This document shows positions 22,759 to 34,800 of a DNA stretch of 64,000 bases, piece after piece. Made by a program: the position numbers and the translations under genes. The stretch's first letter is position 1, and every line of letters begins with the position of its first letter. The DNA comes from Myrica gale (taxonomy: Eukaryota; Streptophyta; Magnoliopsida; Fagales; Myricaceae). The notes beneath the pieces were generated by a model. It did no database searches. It was given only the letters and a program-made list of their open reading frames with translations, and was not told the origin of the DNA. The stretch is from assembly GCA_963930655.1 (NCBI GenBank), contig OZ005601.1:25048921-25112920 (forward strand), written 5' to 3'.

Positions 22759-24986
22759 ATGGCTATTATATTCTTCGCCTTTTTTCTGCTTCTATTGTTA
22801 CTAATATGGATGGTAAGAAGAATCCAGAAACCCACTGAAAGAAACTCACTACCACCACAAGCTGACGGTGCTTGGCCTGTGATTGGCCACCTCCACTTGT
22901 TAGCAGGAGAACCAGTCCACATAATCTTGGGTAAAATAGCAGACAAGTGTGGACCAATCTTCACACTCCGGTTGGGCGTGCATCGAACTCTGGTAGTAAG
23001 CAGTCCAGAGATGGCGAAAGAGTGTCTTGGTATCAATGACAAAGCCTTTGCTAACCGTCCGATAGGTTTAGCAGCAGAGCATATGGCCTACGATTCTGCC
23101 GTGTTCGTGTTCAGCCCATACAATTCCTACTTGCGCCAAATGCGAAAAATAGCCACTCACTCGTTCCTCTCAAACCACCGCCTTGAGACACTGAAAAATC
23201 TCCGAGAGTCCGAGGTGAATGCATCTATAAAAGAGATACACAAACTGTGGATCAAGAACGAAAAGGTGTTGGTGGAGATGAATAGATGGTTCGGCTACAT
23301 AAGCCTGAACGTGATATTGACAATAGTTGTGGGGAAGCGATTTCCTTGGGCTGCTACCAAGGACGAGATGAGTGAAGGGGCTGATCAGTACCGGAAGGCG
23401 TTCAGAGATTTTTTTCAATTGATAGGGACAGCTACAGTGTCAGATGCGCTGCCATATCTAAGGTGGTTGGACGTTGGTGGGTACGAGCGGGCCATGAAGA
23501 AAACCGCAAAGAGATTGGACGACGTGGTCGATAGGTGGCTACAAGAGCACAAGCAAAGAACACTAATATCCGATGAGGCGAAGGGACCAGAAGACTTTAT
23601 GGACGTGATGCTTTCCATGGTTAGAGATTATGAAGATACTTCCAAGTATGATGCTGATACAGTCACCAAAGCTACATGTTTGGTACGCTTCTCACCACCC
23701 TATAAATTCCTATGCTGTCATCATATATTGTGTTAAAAAAAAAACAAAATGACAATAAATCTCTAACTGAAAATGTTATCACTTTGTGTAAGAGAGAGCA
23801 CTAGCTAGGCTCACCGAACAAGACTATATCTGAGGTTGTAGACCATCTCAATCCATAGATAAAGCTACATGTTTTATTGCAAGTTGCTTATTCACCAATC
23901 TATTCACCAGTAAATAAACTGTGCGCCCACAATGTGCAAGGAGTTTTCAGAAAAATAAGATCAAGCTCAGAATCTCGAATTTTGAGACTTGAGACCGGCC
24001 TGGATACAGTGTCGTCTGTTTTAACCACTATTAATGCTTCATACTTGAAGCTTATGAAGTGTGGCATCTTTAAAACTTAAGAATAATTATTTTTCTTAGT
24101 AGCACGATACGATCGACTTAAACTTCGATCGTGTTTTTCTCTTGGAGAATACGCCAACGCAATACAAACTTCTACCACCAATTATTGTGAACCAAGTAGT
24201 ATACTTGAAGCCCGCATTCCCAGAACTTTTGGGTTCGCAATGCAAGCCCAACCTGAATACAACCTTGGACATTATGGGAACTTCCAGCTGATACATGACA
24301 TTGAAGCTGCTTAGCAACCGTCTAATTCTCTTGTTCTTGTACTTTTGCAGGCCATTGTCCTAGGCGCTACAGATACCACAGCAATACAATTGACATGGGC
24401 TGTCGCTTTGCTCCTAAACAACCGTGAAGCCTTAAAGAAAGCGCAGCAAGAATTAGATCTCCAAGTGGGAAGGGAAAGGGAAGTGAAGGAATCGGACGTG
24501 AAAAATCTAGTCTATCTCCAAGCTGTAGTCAAAGAAACAATGCGTTTATACCCTAGTGCACCACTTTTAATACCGCACGAATCCAGTGAAGACTGCACTA
24601 TTGCTGGCTACCACGTCCCTGCAGGCACTCGGCTTTTTGTTAATGTTTCGAAGATCCATCGAGACCCAAATGTGTGGTCTGATCCAAACGAATTTCGGCC
24701 TGAAAGATTCCTGACAACATCGCAGAAGAATGTTGACTTTAGGGGCCAAAGTTTCGAATATTTGCCATTTGGAACCGGTAGAAGAGTGTGCCCAGGAATT
24801 TCGTTTGCGCTACAAGTTATGCACCTCACGCTAGCTAACTTGTTGCATGCCTTTGAAATTACAACCCCGTTTGATGAACCAGTGGACATGGCTGTGGGAC
24901 TCGGACCTACCAGCTTGAAAGCTACCCCTCTCGAAGTGCATCTCAGTCCACGCCTTCCTGATGGAGTCTTTGATTCATTGGGCTAG
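22759..24986 (+). CDS. Cytochrome P450, CYP82-like (copy C, intact)
   Basis: Two exons: 22759-23682 (308 codons) and 24351-24986 (211 codons plus stop), joined by a 668-bp GT-AG intron in the usual CYP82 position, giving 519 residues, the normal family length. An N-terminal hydrophobic anchor (about residues 3-19) is followed by a basic stretch and proline hinge (LPPQ, 31-34; AWPVIGH, 39-45). Helix I has GATDTT (313-318), helix K KETMRLYP with Glu370 and Arg373, then PERF (425-428) and the haem loop FGTGRRVCPG (448-457) with Cys455. The predicted role is an NADPH-P450-reductase-dependent, ER-bound monooxygenase of specialised metabolism; CYP82 members act on phenolics, terpenoids or alkaloids and the substrate cannot be read here. 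Odd point: the C-helix Trp of the GPYW..RK motif is Leu125 (codon TTG at 23131). AATAAA lies at 25112. It is the only undamaged P450 in the window. Confidence 0.93.
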
Positions 24987-25111
24987 ATATTAGCTCTTCA
25001 TAATTAGTCTGTATAACGAGTTTTTTCGCTTTCTCTTTTCTCTCTTTTTCTTTAATGTTTTTAGGGGTGTGTGCTTGCACTTATAGTGGGATTTTGCTCC
25101 AAAAGTCCAGA

Positions 25112-25117
25112 AATAAA
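25112..25117 (+). terminator. Likely poly(A) signal of P450 copy C
   Basis: AATAAA lies 126 bases after the stop codon, in a plausible 3'-UTR position. Confidence 0.5.
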
Positions 25118-25531
25118 GTATAAAGACCGTGGTATCTTTATTGCATTGGAACCAAATGATTTGAGTTTTTTATTTTGGATGGGCTAATTTACATGATCTA
25201 TATTTTAACATTTTGCTAGACTGATAGAGACGTAAAGATCGTTCCACATAACTCTGAGGAGTTTTTAGTTGGACGGGCGTTGGGTTTGCTGCTCAATTCA
25301 TTAACTTTAAAAAGGTGCGTCCAAATTGACCCAGATATTTGGATTACCAAAACAAACAAAAAACAATCATACTACATATTGTAATTTGCTTAACGTCTCT
25401 TTGTCTTAAAAAAATCTTATATAAATTTAAATCATTTATTATAATTATTAAATATCGATTGTGAACTAACATTAATAGCACTGAACGATCCCATCACAAA
25501 GAATTACCAAAACTGTGTACGTAATTTTAGA
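25118..25531. other. P450-unit spacer
   Basis: AT-rich spacer with no gene. 25480-25531 (TGAACGATCCCATCACAAAGAATTACC-type) matches 49705-49750 upstream of copy E, so the hAT element at 25532 landed in conserved spacer. Confidence 0.45.
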
Positions 25532-25663
25532 CAGTGGCGGAGCCAAGGGGTGGCAAGGGGGGCGCTTGCCACCCCTTCGTTCTCTAATTTTTTTTATATA
25601 TGTATTTGTTAACAAGGGGCCAGGCCTACCCCTTTGACCCAACCCAGCCCGCCCCCCCTTTCA

Positions 25664-25910
25664 CGGTGGCAACCTGAACCTCCTTACGAACTTGCCGACG
25701 ACCCTCTCAACCCTGTGCCACTTCTCGTTCTTGTCCTCCTTCTCTCTGATACTCTCCCCGCTTATCTGTAGGATCCTACCGTCCTCAATCTCGACCCTCA
25801 CCTCTTCCTTCCCCAGCCCTGGAAGATCAACCTTGATAACGTGAGCTTCCGAGGTTTCTTTTCAGTCAATACGAGGGTTGACAATAGTAGAGGATTCGCG
25901 GCCATGTTCT
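25664..25910 (-). pseudogene. Captured small heat-shock protein (HSP20) fragment
   Basis: The minus strand encodes SSTIVNPRID, a TGA stop, then [50 protein letters not shown] and [10 protein letters not shown]. This is the start and first two thirds of the alpha-crystallin domain of cytosolic class I plant sHSPs, chaperones that hold unfolding proteins. The stop replaces the Trp expected in the NxRxDWKET motif (TGG to TGA). Homology ends after RFRLP (25667) with an immediate stop. The variable N-terminus, the rest of the domain and the C-terminal IxI motif are absent. It lies wholly within the hAT element and is GC-richer than its surroundings, so it was acquired by the transposon. Confidence 0.85.
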
Positions 25911-26329
25911 TGGTCACCTGAAAAGCCTAAAGGCTTGATGTTGATGGGCTTTGGTGATTGTTACGAGAGTCTTTGAGGTTCCTACTGCACTTTCTGTAAT
26001 ACTTTGAGAAGTTTCACACTTTTTTTAAAAAAAATATACAGTGGAGCTGTTGGGGGTTAAACGTGTCTCATTGATATGTTGCTAAATCAATATTTATTGA
26101 TTTGTTGCCGAATATGTTGCTAAATCAATATTTATTGATTTGTTGCCTAATGAAAGTCTATGTTGATTTTATTTCTTTTGCATGAAAATTCGACTTATCT
26201 TTCTCAATTGAAGTTAGGACCACGCTGACCTTGATACTCTTGTTGATTTGTTTAATTTTTTATATTTCAGATTATATTGCTATTTGCTCAAAATTTCAGA
26301 CACTGTTTAATTGTTTTTTTAAGTTAATT

Positions 26330-26740
26330 TTGATCATGCAAAGTTACTTTGTCTTGATGAGCTTTATTCAGAAGATTTCTCAGTAGCTGATCGTATGATG
26401 CTTAGACACCAACTTTAAACCTACATTGATAATGTGAGAAATACTGATGTTTTTTTTCTAGACTTCAAGATATTAGAGGTCTTGCTATGAATATGGTTGA
26501 GATAAGAAAACATACTCTATATTCATTGGTTTATCTCCTTATTGAGTTGGTATTGATCTTACCAGTTGCGATTATAACAAGAAAACATATTCTATATGCA
26601 GAACCGTATGATCCAATTGTCACCTCGAAGTCTCAGCAAATAGTACGGTTCTTGTATTTTACCATTTTAATGTTTTTAGTGCTTAATTTTTTATATTTTA
26701 ACTCTAAGACATTTTTGTATTACGTAGAAAAAAAAATTTG
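26330..26740 (+). pseudogene. hAT transposase C-terminal relic
   Basis: In shifting frames the sequence reads ELYSEDFSVADRMMLRHQL, a stop, TYIDNVRNTDVFF, then DIRGLAMNMVEIRKH and VYLLIELVLILPVAI. These resemble the conserved region before and within the dimerisation domain of plant TTF-type/ZMYM1-like hAT transposases, where ATASVERAFS normally follows. Stops and frameshifts make it non-functional. It is on the + strand, opposite to the HSP20 fragment. Confidence 0.6.
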
Positions 26741-27375
26741 AGATGTCATTTCGCCTGAGGAGTTTGCCCCCCCTCCACTTAAGTCCTGGTTCCGCCACTG
26801 GTTTTAGAGGATCATTTTTTTTTTGTTAATGTTTTACCTTCCCACCTAATTCGATCTTGATTTCTCTAGTACGTCTGCTGACACTTATTTAAGGAGGTGC
26901 AGAAACGACAATGGTAGGTCACATTGACATGCGCTAGGCTCTCTCTGATCATCTTCTTAACAACCCTAAGACTCTTAAAGTAAGTCCAAGAAGAATTGCA
27001 CCTCCACGTTGACAGGGAAAGGCATGAAGTGAAGGAATCAGACTTGAAAAACCTCGTCTATCTCTAAGCTATCCTCAATAAGAAACAATGGGTCTCTGTC
27101 CTCCAGGGCCACTTTCTATATCGCACGAGTCTATTGTAGACTCTACTTTGGCAGGCTACCATATCCCAACATGCATGCGGCTTCCTCGCATTCTATCGAG
27201 ACTCCATTGAGACCCTTATGTGCGGGCGGATCCCATCGAGCGAATTTTGGCCTGACAAAGAGAGAATTATAGCAACTTAACAGATCACAATGAATTCTTC
27301 TTCATTAATATTTGCTTGTCTATTACAGTGGTATTTATAACCGAAAGTGCAGCACTAACAACCAGCGAATATTGC

Positions 27376-27631
27376 GGACTCGGATTTCTTCCTAATAAAG
27401 ATTACCTAATGGGTCCTAATAAGTCATTGGGTGGATGACAACATATTAATGAATTCATTTAATGGTCTATATTAAAATGAAAAAAATACAAAACACAAAA
27501 AAAATACAAAATGAAAAAAAAATTGGATGTAATATAGACCATTGGATGGATCCATTAATGTACTGTCATCCATCCAATGACCTATTAAAACTCATTAATT
27601 AATTCTCTCTTAGGAGGGAATCCTTTCCCGG
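27376..27631. mobile_element. Foldback MITE inside the 3' LTR of copia element 1
   Basis: Relative to the other LTR, 256 bases are inserted and flanked by ATATTGC (27369-27375 and 27632-27638). The insert is largely palindromic: AATAAGTCATTGGGTGGATGAC with ATTAATGAATTC on the left pairs with the inverted AATAGGTCATTGGATGGATGAC and ATTAATGGATCC on the right, around an A-rich centre near 27505. The missing copy in the 5' LTR proves insertion after the retrotransposon landed. Confidence 0.8.
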
Positions 27632-27799
27632 ATATTGCCCTGGTTGTGCGGTAAAGATGACACGTAAAGATTCATTATATAAAAAAAAATCTTTCTAGAA
27701 CATAAGAGATCAGCTGAGGACGTGTTATGACACGTTGATAATGAAGCAGAGGTCGATGCCACTCGTGCAGATGATGGAGCTTCAACATCCCCCTGCGAG

Positions 27800-30700
27800 C
27801 CAAGCGGGAGAGACAATACCGAGAGGCTCGTGCGAAGAAAGGAAAATCTGGAGATAGATAACAGCTTAGTGAGTATATTGGCCAATTGGTCTTTGCAGGA
27901 GACAAAATAAACAACCAGGGAGCATGAGACAACTCTATCTCTAACAAAATGAAAATTCACATCCACATGCTTAGTGCAAGAGTGAAGGACAGGATTGCCA
28001 TAGAAATATGTGACACCGAGATTATCACATCAAAGCACAGGAGGAGCAGACAACGAAACCCCCAAGTCACGAAGAAGACACTGAATCCAAAGAAGTTCAC
28101 GGGTAGCATTAGCTACAGCCTTGTACTCAGCCTCAATGCTGGAGCGAGCAATCGTAGGTTGCTTACGAGAACTCCAAGAAATTAAGTGACAAATCATCAG
28201 GGCACTCAGCCTAAATGGCATCAGAATAGGCAGCAAAACAAGGGACAAAGGACAACCAAAAAATTGACCAAAGTGAAGAGTATGTCGAAGATACCGAAGG
28301 ATCCTTTTAACAGCTTGCCGATGAGGCACCCGTGGGGCATGCATATACTGACACACTATGTTCACAGCATACGCAAGGTCAGGTCGTGTAAAAGAAAGAT
28401 ATTGAAGACTACCCACAATACTTTGGTACAATGTAGGGTCTTCAAAAACAACACCCTCATGAGCCGAAAGATGGTCAGTGGTAGCCATTGGAGTCTGTAT
28501 AGGTTTGGACAGATGCATGTTTATCTTCATCAGCAAATCTTTCATGTATTTGCACTGAGAGAGAAGAAGACCAGAATGGAGATGATGAACTTCCACCCCC
28601 AAGAAAATAGTGTAACTTGCCCAAATCTTTTACGGGAAAATAAGAACCAAGTGTAAAGATAAGAGACCGAATAGCTGTAGGGTTCGAGCCTGTGATGACA
28701 ATGTCATCGATCTAGACCAAAATAGAGGCGTAAAGAGGCAGTTATATAAGTAAAAAGAGACGAATCAGTCCTAGATGTAGTAAAGCTAAGATCAAGCAAT
28801 TTTGCACTAAGCTTAGAGAACCAGGCTCTGGGTGCCTGTTTGAGGCCATAAAGAGTTTTCTGAAGCTTGCAAACATACTGAGGGTGATATGGATGCACAA
28901 AACCAGGAGGTTGTTGCATGAAAATTGTCTCAGATAAATCATCACGTAAAAAGGCATTTTGAATATCCAATTGATGCAAATGCCAGCCAGCCTTAATATC
29001 AAGAGTGAGAACCAATCGAACTGTATAGGGCCGAAATACAGGATTGAAAGTTTCAGTATAATCCAAACCATGGTGCTAATGAAACCTTTTGGCCACCAGA
29101 CGAGCCTTTTTACGCTCAACCGAACCATCTGCAAGGTGTTTGGCTCGAAAAACCCACTTACAACCGAGGATATTTTGAGGAGGGGTGGAACAAGCTGCCA
29201 AAAACACACAAGAAAGAATAATCAGGTTGTTAGTTGAGTAAACAAAAATAAGATGTCTGATTTTGAATCACAAGACTAGGAAGTCTATCAATTAAATATA
29301 CAGCGGTGTGAAAAGCATCAGCCCAAAAAAATTGAGGCATGGCAACTTGAGCTAAAAGAGCGAAACAAGATTCCATAATGTAGAGATGATTTCGCTCAAT
29401 CGTGCCATTTTGTTAATGTGTATAAGGATAACTCCTACGATGAGTAATACCCTGAGAAACCATAAATGTATTTAAAGAATGAAATTCTCCACCCCAGTCT
29501 GATAGAATAGTCAGAATTTTTTTATTGAAGAAACGTTCTACAGTTTTATGAAAAGAAACAAACTGCTGAAAAACATCAGACTTACAGTGAATACGAAAAA
29601 TCCAGGTATATCTACTAAAAGCATCAACAATTGAAAAATAAAACTGAGATCCAATTCTAGAAAGCACAAGAGCAGGACCCCATACATCCATAAATAGAAG
29701 CTGAAGAGGTCTTGTACTAACAGAAAAGGAATGAGGAAAAGGCAGAGAATGGGACTTGGCTCGACAGCATGCTGAACAAAGTGAAAAGACAGAGGAAGAC
29801 TTGTGACAAGGTAGCTGAAACTGATGCAAAAGAGTACTGACATTAATCTTTAAAGAGGGGTGTCCAAACGTTGATGTCAGTGCAAAGGAGAAACACATTC
29901 ACCAACGGAGGCAGAAGGAAGATGATTGACACAAGCTTAAGGAGAAGAAGACTGAGCAGACGTGGAGGATGGAATGGTACAGAGCCAATGTGTAGTATGG
30001 CATTGGAGAAGAACCTTCTCGGTGTGAAGATCCTTAACACAAAAAATTGAGAGTGAAATTCAAAATAAACATAATTATCCTCACAAAATTGAAGAACATA
30101 AATTAAAGTTTTAGTTAGTGCAGGAACATGTAAAAGGTTACAAAGAAAAAGATTGTCATGAGGAGTAGAAATGGTAGAAGCACTAGTGTGTTATATCGGC
30201 AAGGATGAGTCGTCTCAAACCCGGACCTGATCAGCACCCATGTACTCAGAAGGTTGCAAAGTGAGATTGGGAAAAACATTTGGCATATGGTTGGTTACAG
30301 CCGAATCAGGATACCAACTGTTATCACTACCACCAGATGGAAAAGTAGAATAATGAGCCTATTAAGATGGTGTAAAGGAAGGAGGCGGCGGAGCTTGGTA
30401 GCACTACCATGTATTTCCAAATTTGAAGCAAACTTGGCACTGTGGGCGTTCATCAGTACAAAACTGAGAAGAACCACCACGGTTTTCGACCACCACGTGG
30501 AGAGCCTCTATTCCTACCAGAACGACCACCCCAATAGTTGTTTCCAGAAGTCTTACCCGATAGTGATGTATTTCCAGCAACCTAGATGCTAATAATACAA
30601 TCAAATTTTAGCAACCTATATGCTAAGAATGAAATCAAATTTCAGCAACCTGGATCTACGAGATATCAATCAAGATAATGATTAGCACATGCAAAAAACA

Positions 30701-31946
30701 CAAGAACAACAAAATAAAGATGACACCACGATTTTGGTTACGAAGTGAAAATCTCTTGAGGATTACTTCCTCCAAGAAACAAAAACACTCCGGGTGTGTG
30801 AAGGCTACACCAATCAATCCAATAAGAACATTTAAACTTTACAAGATGGTGATCCTAAATAAATCCTTCATTTTTTCAGACCCACAATCTTCAATAAAGT
30901 CACCCAAGAAACTTTCTTGGGCTGGTGCCCAGCACTCAAATCTTTGATCAGCAACTCTTGATCGTTCTTACGTAGATGTCGACGAACTCGTCAACGCTTC
31001 CACTTCTGAAAACTTCAGCAGCAACTAATCTTGAGGAAACCTCAAGAATCGTCAATCTTGGTGGTTAAATCTTTGTAGAAACCAAGTAGGAATGGGAAGC
31101 ACTTCGTCAGCAATCTCTTACTTTTACAACCTTCCACCAGAGGGAAGAAACAAGTCTCTCAACTTCAGATATACGAACAGATCATTTTTTTTGCACATAG
31201 AGAGAAAAATAGAGGATATTCGTCTAGAGAGGATTTTTGGAGGCAAAAATATTCAATCAGTCGTCAACCAAGGCAAAGGCTTAGGAATATGTTTGTATAT
31301 TGTTTTGGCAAGGGTAGGAAGGTAAAACGAAGTCAATAGGAGGTTTCAGAAGGCTAACCATGCCAACTGAAAACCTCCAACTATTCTGCAACACAACCCA
31401 GACTTTCCAGATGAAACGAACAACCTTCCAGAAGCCTCTTCCGAATTCTTTTAGCCTCCACAACCTTCATAGACCAACCAAGTTGCTTCTTACATTCTAA
31501 AATGAAAAATTACATTTATAAAATTTTTATTTTACACATGGAAATAATGTCAACTTACATAAATATTCTCAAAGAGCAAGCAAAACAATCTGAGAGGTTG
31601 TTAAACCAATAACTTGGGCTATCAAATTTTTAGAGAGAGAATAAATAAGTGCACTCAGAATCAATGGCGGTAGGAGAATCACAGTGGCTATACGCGAGAT
31701 TAATGATGGTAGGAGAATCCAAAAGAAACATAGGTGGAGTTGGAAGGCTACCATCAACATAACCAAAAAGGTGTCGCCCACGTAGATAAGGGACCATCTG
31801 GATGTCTCATAAAAGGAAATTATCATGGGTGAGCTTTACTATAACCAAGTGTGGAGAGGTGACTATATTGATAGTGGAGGAGGAGGTAACATCAAGAGGA
31901 GCTGGTGGTGTGACAAAGTTGTTAACAACTTCTTCTTCGTCCATTT
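27800..31946 (-). pseudogene. gag-pol of copia element 1, broken
   Basis: The gag start is at 31946 (MDEEEVVNNF, then KLTHDNFLL, YLRGRHLFGYVDGS and QVIGLTTS), followed after an interruption by a zinc-knuckle piece (PQCQVCFKFGN, about 30420-30450). Integrase follows near 29898-29413 (LGHPSLK, CSACCRAKSH, LFMDVWGPA, DWGGEFHS), then reverse transcriptase 29209-28704 ([21 protein letters not shown]) and RNase H 28602-27810 (SSIEAEYKAVA, KDQLANILTK). The order gag-INT-RT-RH is diagnostic for Ty1/copia. Stops and frameshifts occur in every domain, and the YVDD box is disrupted near 28712. It is dead. Confidence 0.85.
30600..31560. other. Insertion interrupting gag of copia element 1
   Basis: Gag homology stops at about 31560 and resumes at about 30600. 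The intervening ~960 bases have no coding match. They start with three imperfect copies of an ~34-bp repeat (AGCAACCT.GATGCTAA.AAT, about 30570-30655) and contain ATTTTGGTTACGAAGTGAAAA, which recalls the LTR of copia element 2 (TTTGATGACGAAGTGGAAAA). A solo LTR of another copia family is the likeliest origin, but its ends are not resolved. Confidence 0.4.
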
Positions 31947-33918
31947 TTTACGATCAATCTGATGGCTCTGATAACATGACAAAGAGACAAATTATAACAA
32001 CTTAACAGATCACAATGAATTATTCTTCATTGATATTTGCTCGTCTATTACGGTGGTATTTATAACAGAAAGTGTACCACTAACAACCGAGGAATATTGC
32101 CCCGGTTGTGCGGTAAAGATGACACGTAAAGATTTTTTATATAACATTTTCTAGAACTTATGACATGTTGATAATGAAGCAGATGTGGACGCCACTGGTG
32201 CAAATGATGGAGCTTCAACATGGCTGAAAAACACTACAAGAAAATTAACCTTAGGAAAAGCGTCACATATTCGTGACTAAAAACATTCGTCAACAATTGC
32301 AAACACGTCTGCACGGGAAGTGAAGACGTGCGCACATATGTTGGGTGACAAAACCCCATTTCCACCCATCTACAAAAACGTTCGTACAGTCTGACATAGA
32401 CATATGAATATTTGGGATAGTTCGTGCATGAATGACATTCGTATATTTTAGACGAACGTGGAGAATAGCTGCGTGCATCCATACGGTCACATACCGTCCA
32501 GACTCATATTGCAATAATTTCGGCTAATGGTGCTACTCCACGTTGCACATTACAAACGTCTGATCGTCTGTATAGATCAGCCTATCCGGACGCCATTATT
32601 TTCAAGAAGATTTTGCTATCAGTTCACGATTCAAAATTTAATGGGGAGCAATCTAATAGGTCCACGTGAAAAACGATAACGTATGAACGACAGTGTACGA
32701 CCCTTCCGAACGGCGTGGATAGATTTTAAAGTCGAATAAAAGCCATTTAAACGTCATTTTATTTACACCGGCAATTTTACACTAGCACTTTCTCTCATTT
32801 CTCAACCTACATTCACGTTTCTCGTCCAACAATCTTTAATTTTCATTGTGTTCTTTGTATTCGTGTACGTTTCTCATGCTTTTACTTGGTTTTTTTTGCA
32901 TAAAAAACGTGTTTTTTAAGTTCTTAGATTTTCATCAACGATTCCGGCCACCACAATTGTTTGATGGCCCATATTTGTATTGATTTACATTGCATAATAT
33001 TGTAGGTTTGTTTAGGCTATAATTTCGTATTGTTTGGTATTGGTTTGAGGGAGTTTTGGAAGTGGGAGAAAGACTGGCCATGGCTAAGTCGACTCTGTCT
33101 TCTTCCCCACGATAGCTCCAAACGGATTGAAGCCGTTCGGACAGATTGTTTTAAATTTTCTATGGTTATATTCGAGAACCTTGTCATTTTAATTAAACCG
33201 TGATGACAGCGTTATGTCATGTGCAGACGACATTCTGCATTATACGTCGTTGCTTAATTTAAGATAATTACTGATCTTTATATTTTTCGAACTACGTCAT
33301 TTTTTTCAAAAGATGTTCGGACGAACTTTTGTTACATGCGTACATTAAGCTGTTATACACTATCGTCTTGTCTAGGATATATACACGTTAAAAATTTATT
33401 TTTTTAGGAGTAATTTTGTCGCGGACACTTATTCTAGTGTGCACACGTTTGTTCAATAAAGAATTTTGTTTTACTAGACGTGCAGACGACGTACTTTCAT
33501 ACGGACATTTTTTCCTTATACGATGTCGTTTTGTTGATGATCTGTAATTTTTTTCATTATACGCTGTCATTTTTTTCTTAAGAGAATTTCGGTTGCGGAC
33601 AGTGCTATAAGCGTGCACACATAACTTTACTAAAACTATGTCGTTTCTTTAGTTGTTCTAACTGCATTGTTCGTTTTATTTAGGATGTATACACATATTA
33701 GAAAATTTTTAATGATTATTTTTGTTGCGGATGGTTATGATAGCGTTTGCACGTTTATTCACTAAAACTAAGTCATTTTACTTAACGTTCAGACGTTAAA
33801 TGAGACTTTCGGACGGTATTTAGATAAGACGACACCGTATTAGATGATGTGCGAACGGTATGTAACAATGTGCGGACGGTACATCCCTGTCATTTGTTTG
33901 TTTTTTACAGCCTAAAAA

Positions 33919-34800
33919 ATGTCTAGCTCCTCCGTTTGTCATCTACCTCATTTGTCGAGAGCTCTACGTAGCAGGATCCTCAAAGCAAGAGGACTACATG
34001 ATGTGGGAGAAGTGGCTGGCCCAGTAGTAGGCTGAGTTCCTGAGCCGACTAGTCACAATGGAGTGTGAGGTTTACGTGCCTGACTTCAAGGAGCGAAGGT
34101 ATCAGTGCGAGAGTATTAGCGATGTTTTAGAGGATCAGGTATCTGAAGAGCGAAGGCGTGGCATCTGTAGATTTGGTTCTGGAGTTTTACGCAGCCATGT
34201 TGGACGTTGTGGAGTTTGATGCACAAGTATGGAGTGTCACTGTACGCAGGGTGACATTTATATTGTCAGTAGACCTCCTGGCTAGATTTTTAGGGATGCA
34301 GAGGCAGATTGAAGTATTCCCTGTAATGGAGATGGAGAACAAGCCAACTGCAAAAGACGTATTTCGTACATTGACGAGCTGGGACGTGGTGGTCATTGGA
34401 CCCTTCCTAAAATAGAATTTCATACTCTCATTCTGATGTATTTTGCATCTGATCTTTGCCTACAACATCACGCCAAGAAAAAAATAGACGGGTTGCCTTA
34501 TAGCGAGAGGCGAGCTGATGTTGTACGTGGCTAAAGGAGGTATTGTGGATTTGTCGTTGTACATCATCATGAGTCTTCGATCTGAATCAAAAATCAGTTG
34601 AACTAATGCGTTGCTATACAGTATACTCCTGACACAGTTCCTCCATGGTGTGGGTTGCATAGATAGTCCAGACGAGGAACAAAAGACGCATATCGATCCT
34701 ATCTATCGGACTAATTTGAGTCATTCTGAGGCGGAAGCAGCAACTACAAGGTCCTGCTCTTGGAGAGCCACAACTAGAGGAGGAGCCCCCTCGTCATGAT
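33919..34800 (+). pseudogene. Degenerate plant-transposon ORF (Transposase_32-like) in CACTA 3
   Basis: In one frame the sequence reads EFLSRLVTMECEVYVPDF and QVSEERRRGI, then after a frameshift at about 34158 continues SVDLVLEFYAAMLDVVEFD, VTVRRVTFILSVDLLARFLGM. The second part aligns with LVREYYSNFFDIDEASCSF and LRVTPDVIASLFGV of the extra ORF in copia element 2: a (V/L)xEFYA or EYYS motif, a V.(V/I)RG-like strand and a terminal helix LLARFLG or IASLFG. Two tandem stops (34026-34031) and frameshifts mean it is dead. The domain has no known biochemical activity that I can state. Confidence 0.5.

Larger units (their letters stand above)
25532..26800 (+). mobile_element. hAT transposon with a captured host-gene fragment
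   Basis: The ends are CAGTGGCGGAGCCA at 25532 and its complement TGGTTCCGCCACTG ending at 26800. The flanks are ATTTTAGA (25524-25531) and GTTTTAGA (26801-26808), an 8-bp target duplication with one mismatch. The 14-bp TIR and 8-bp duplication are standard for hAT. Inside, a degenerate hAT transposase C-terminal region lies to the right and a small heat-shock-protein fragment to the left on the opposite strand. At 1269 bp it is far shorter than an autonomous element. Confidence 0.88.
27253..32220 (-). mobile_element. Ty1/copia retrotransposon 1, degenerate, in P450 copy D
   Basis: The LTRs are 27253-27787 (3' LTR) and 31977-32220 (5' LTR), reading TGTTGAAGC...CTTTGTCA on the minus strand. 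The target duplication is TGGCC (27248-27252) versus TGGCT (32221-32225), one mismatch. Next to the 5' LTR is TTATCAGAGCC, a tRNA-iMet-type primer-binding site (about 31962-31973). Next to the 3' LTR is the polypurine tract CAGGGGGA (27788-27795). The 3' LTR is longer because a 256-bp MITE is inserted in it; the 5' LTR has also lost about 22 bases. The total of 4968 bp includes at least two later insertions. Confidence 0.9.
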
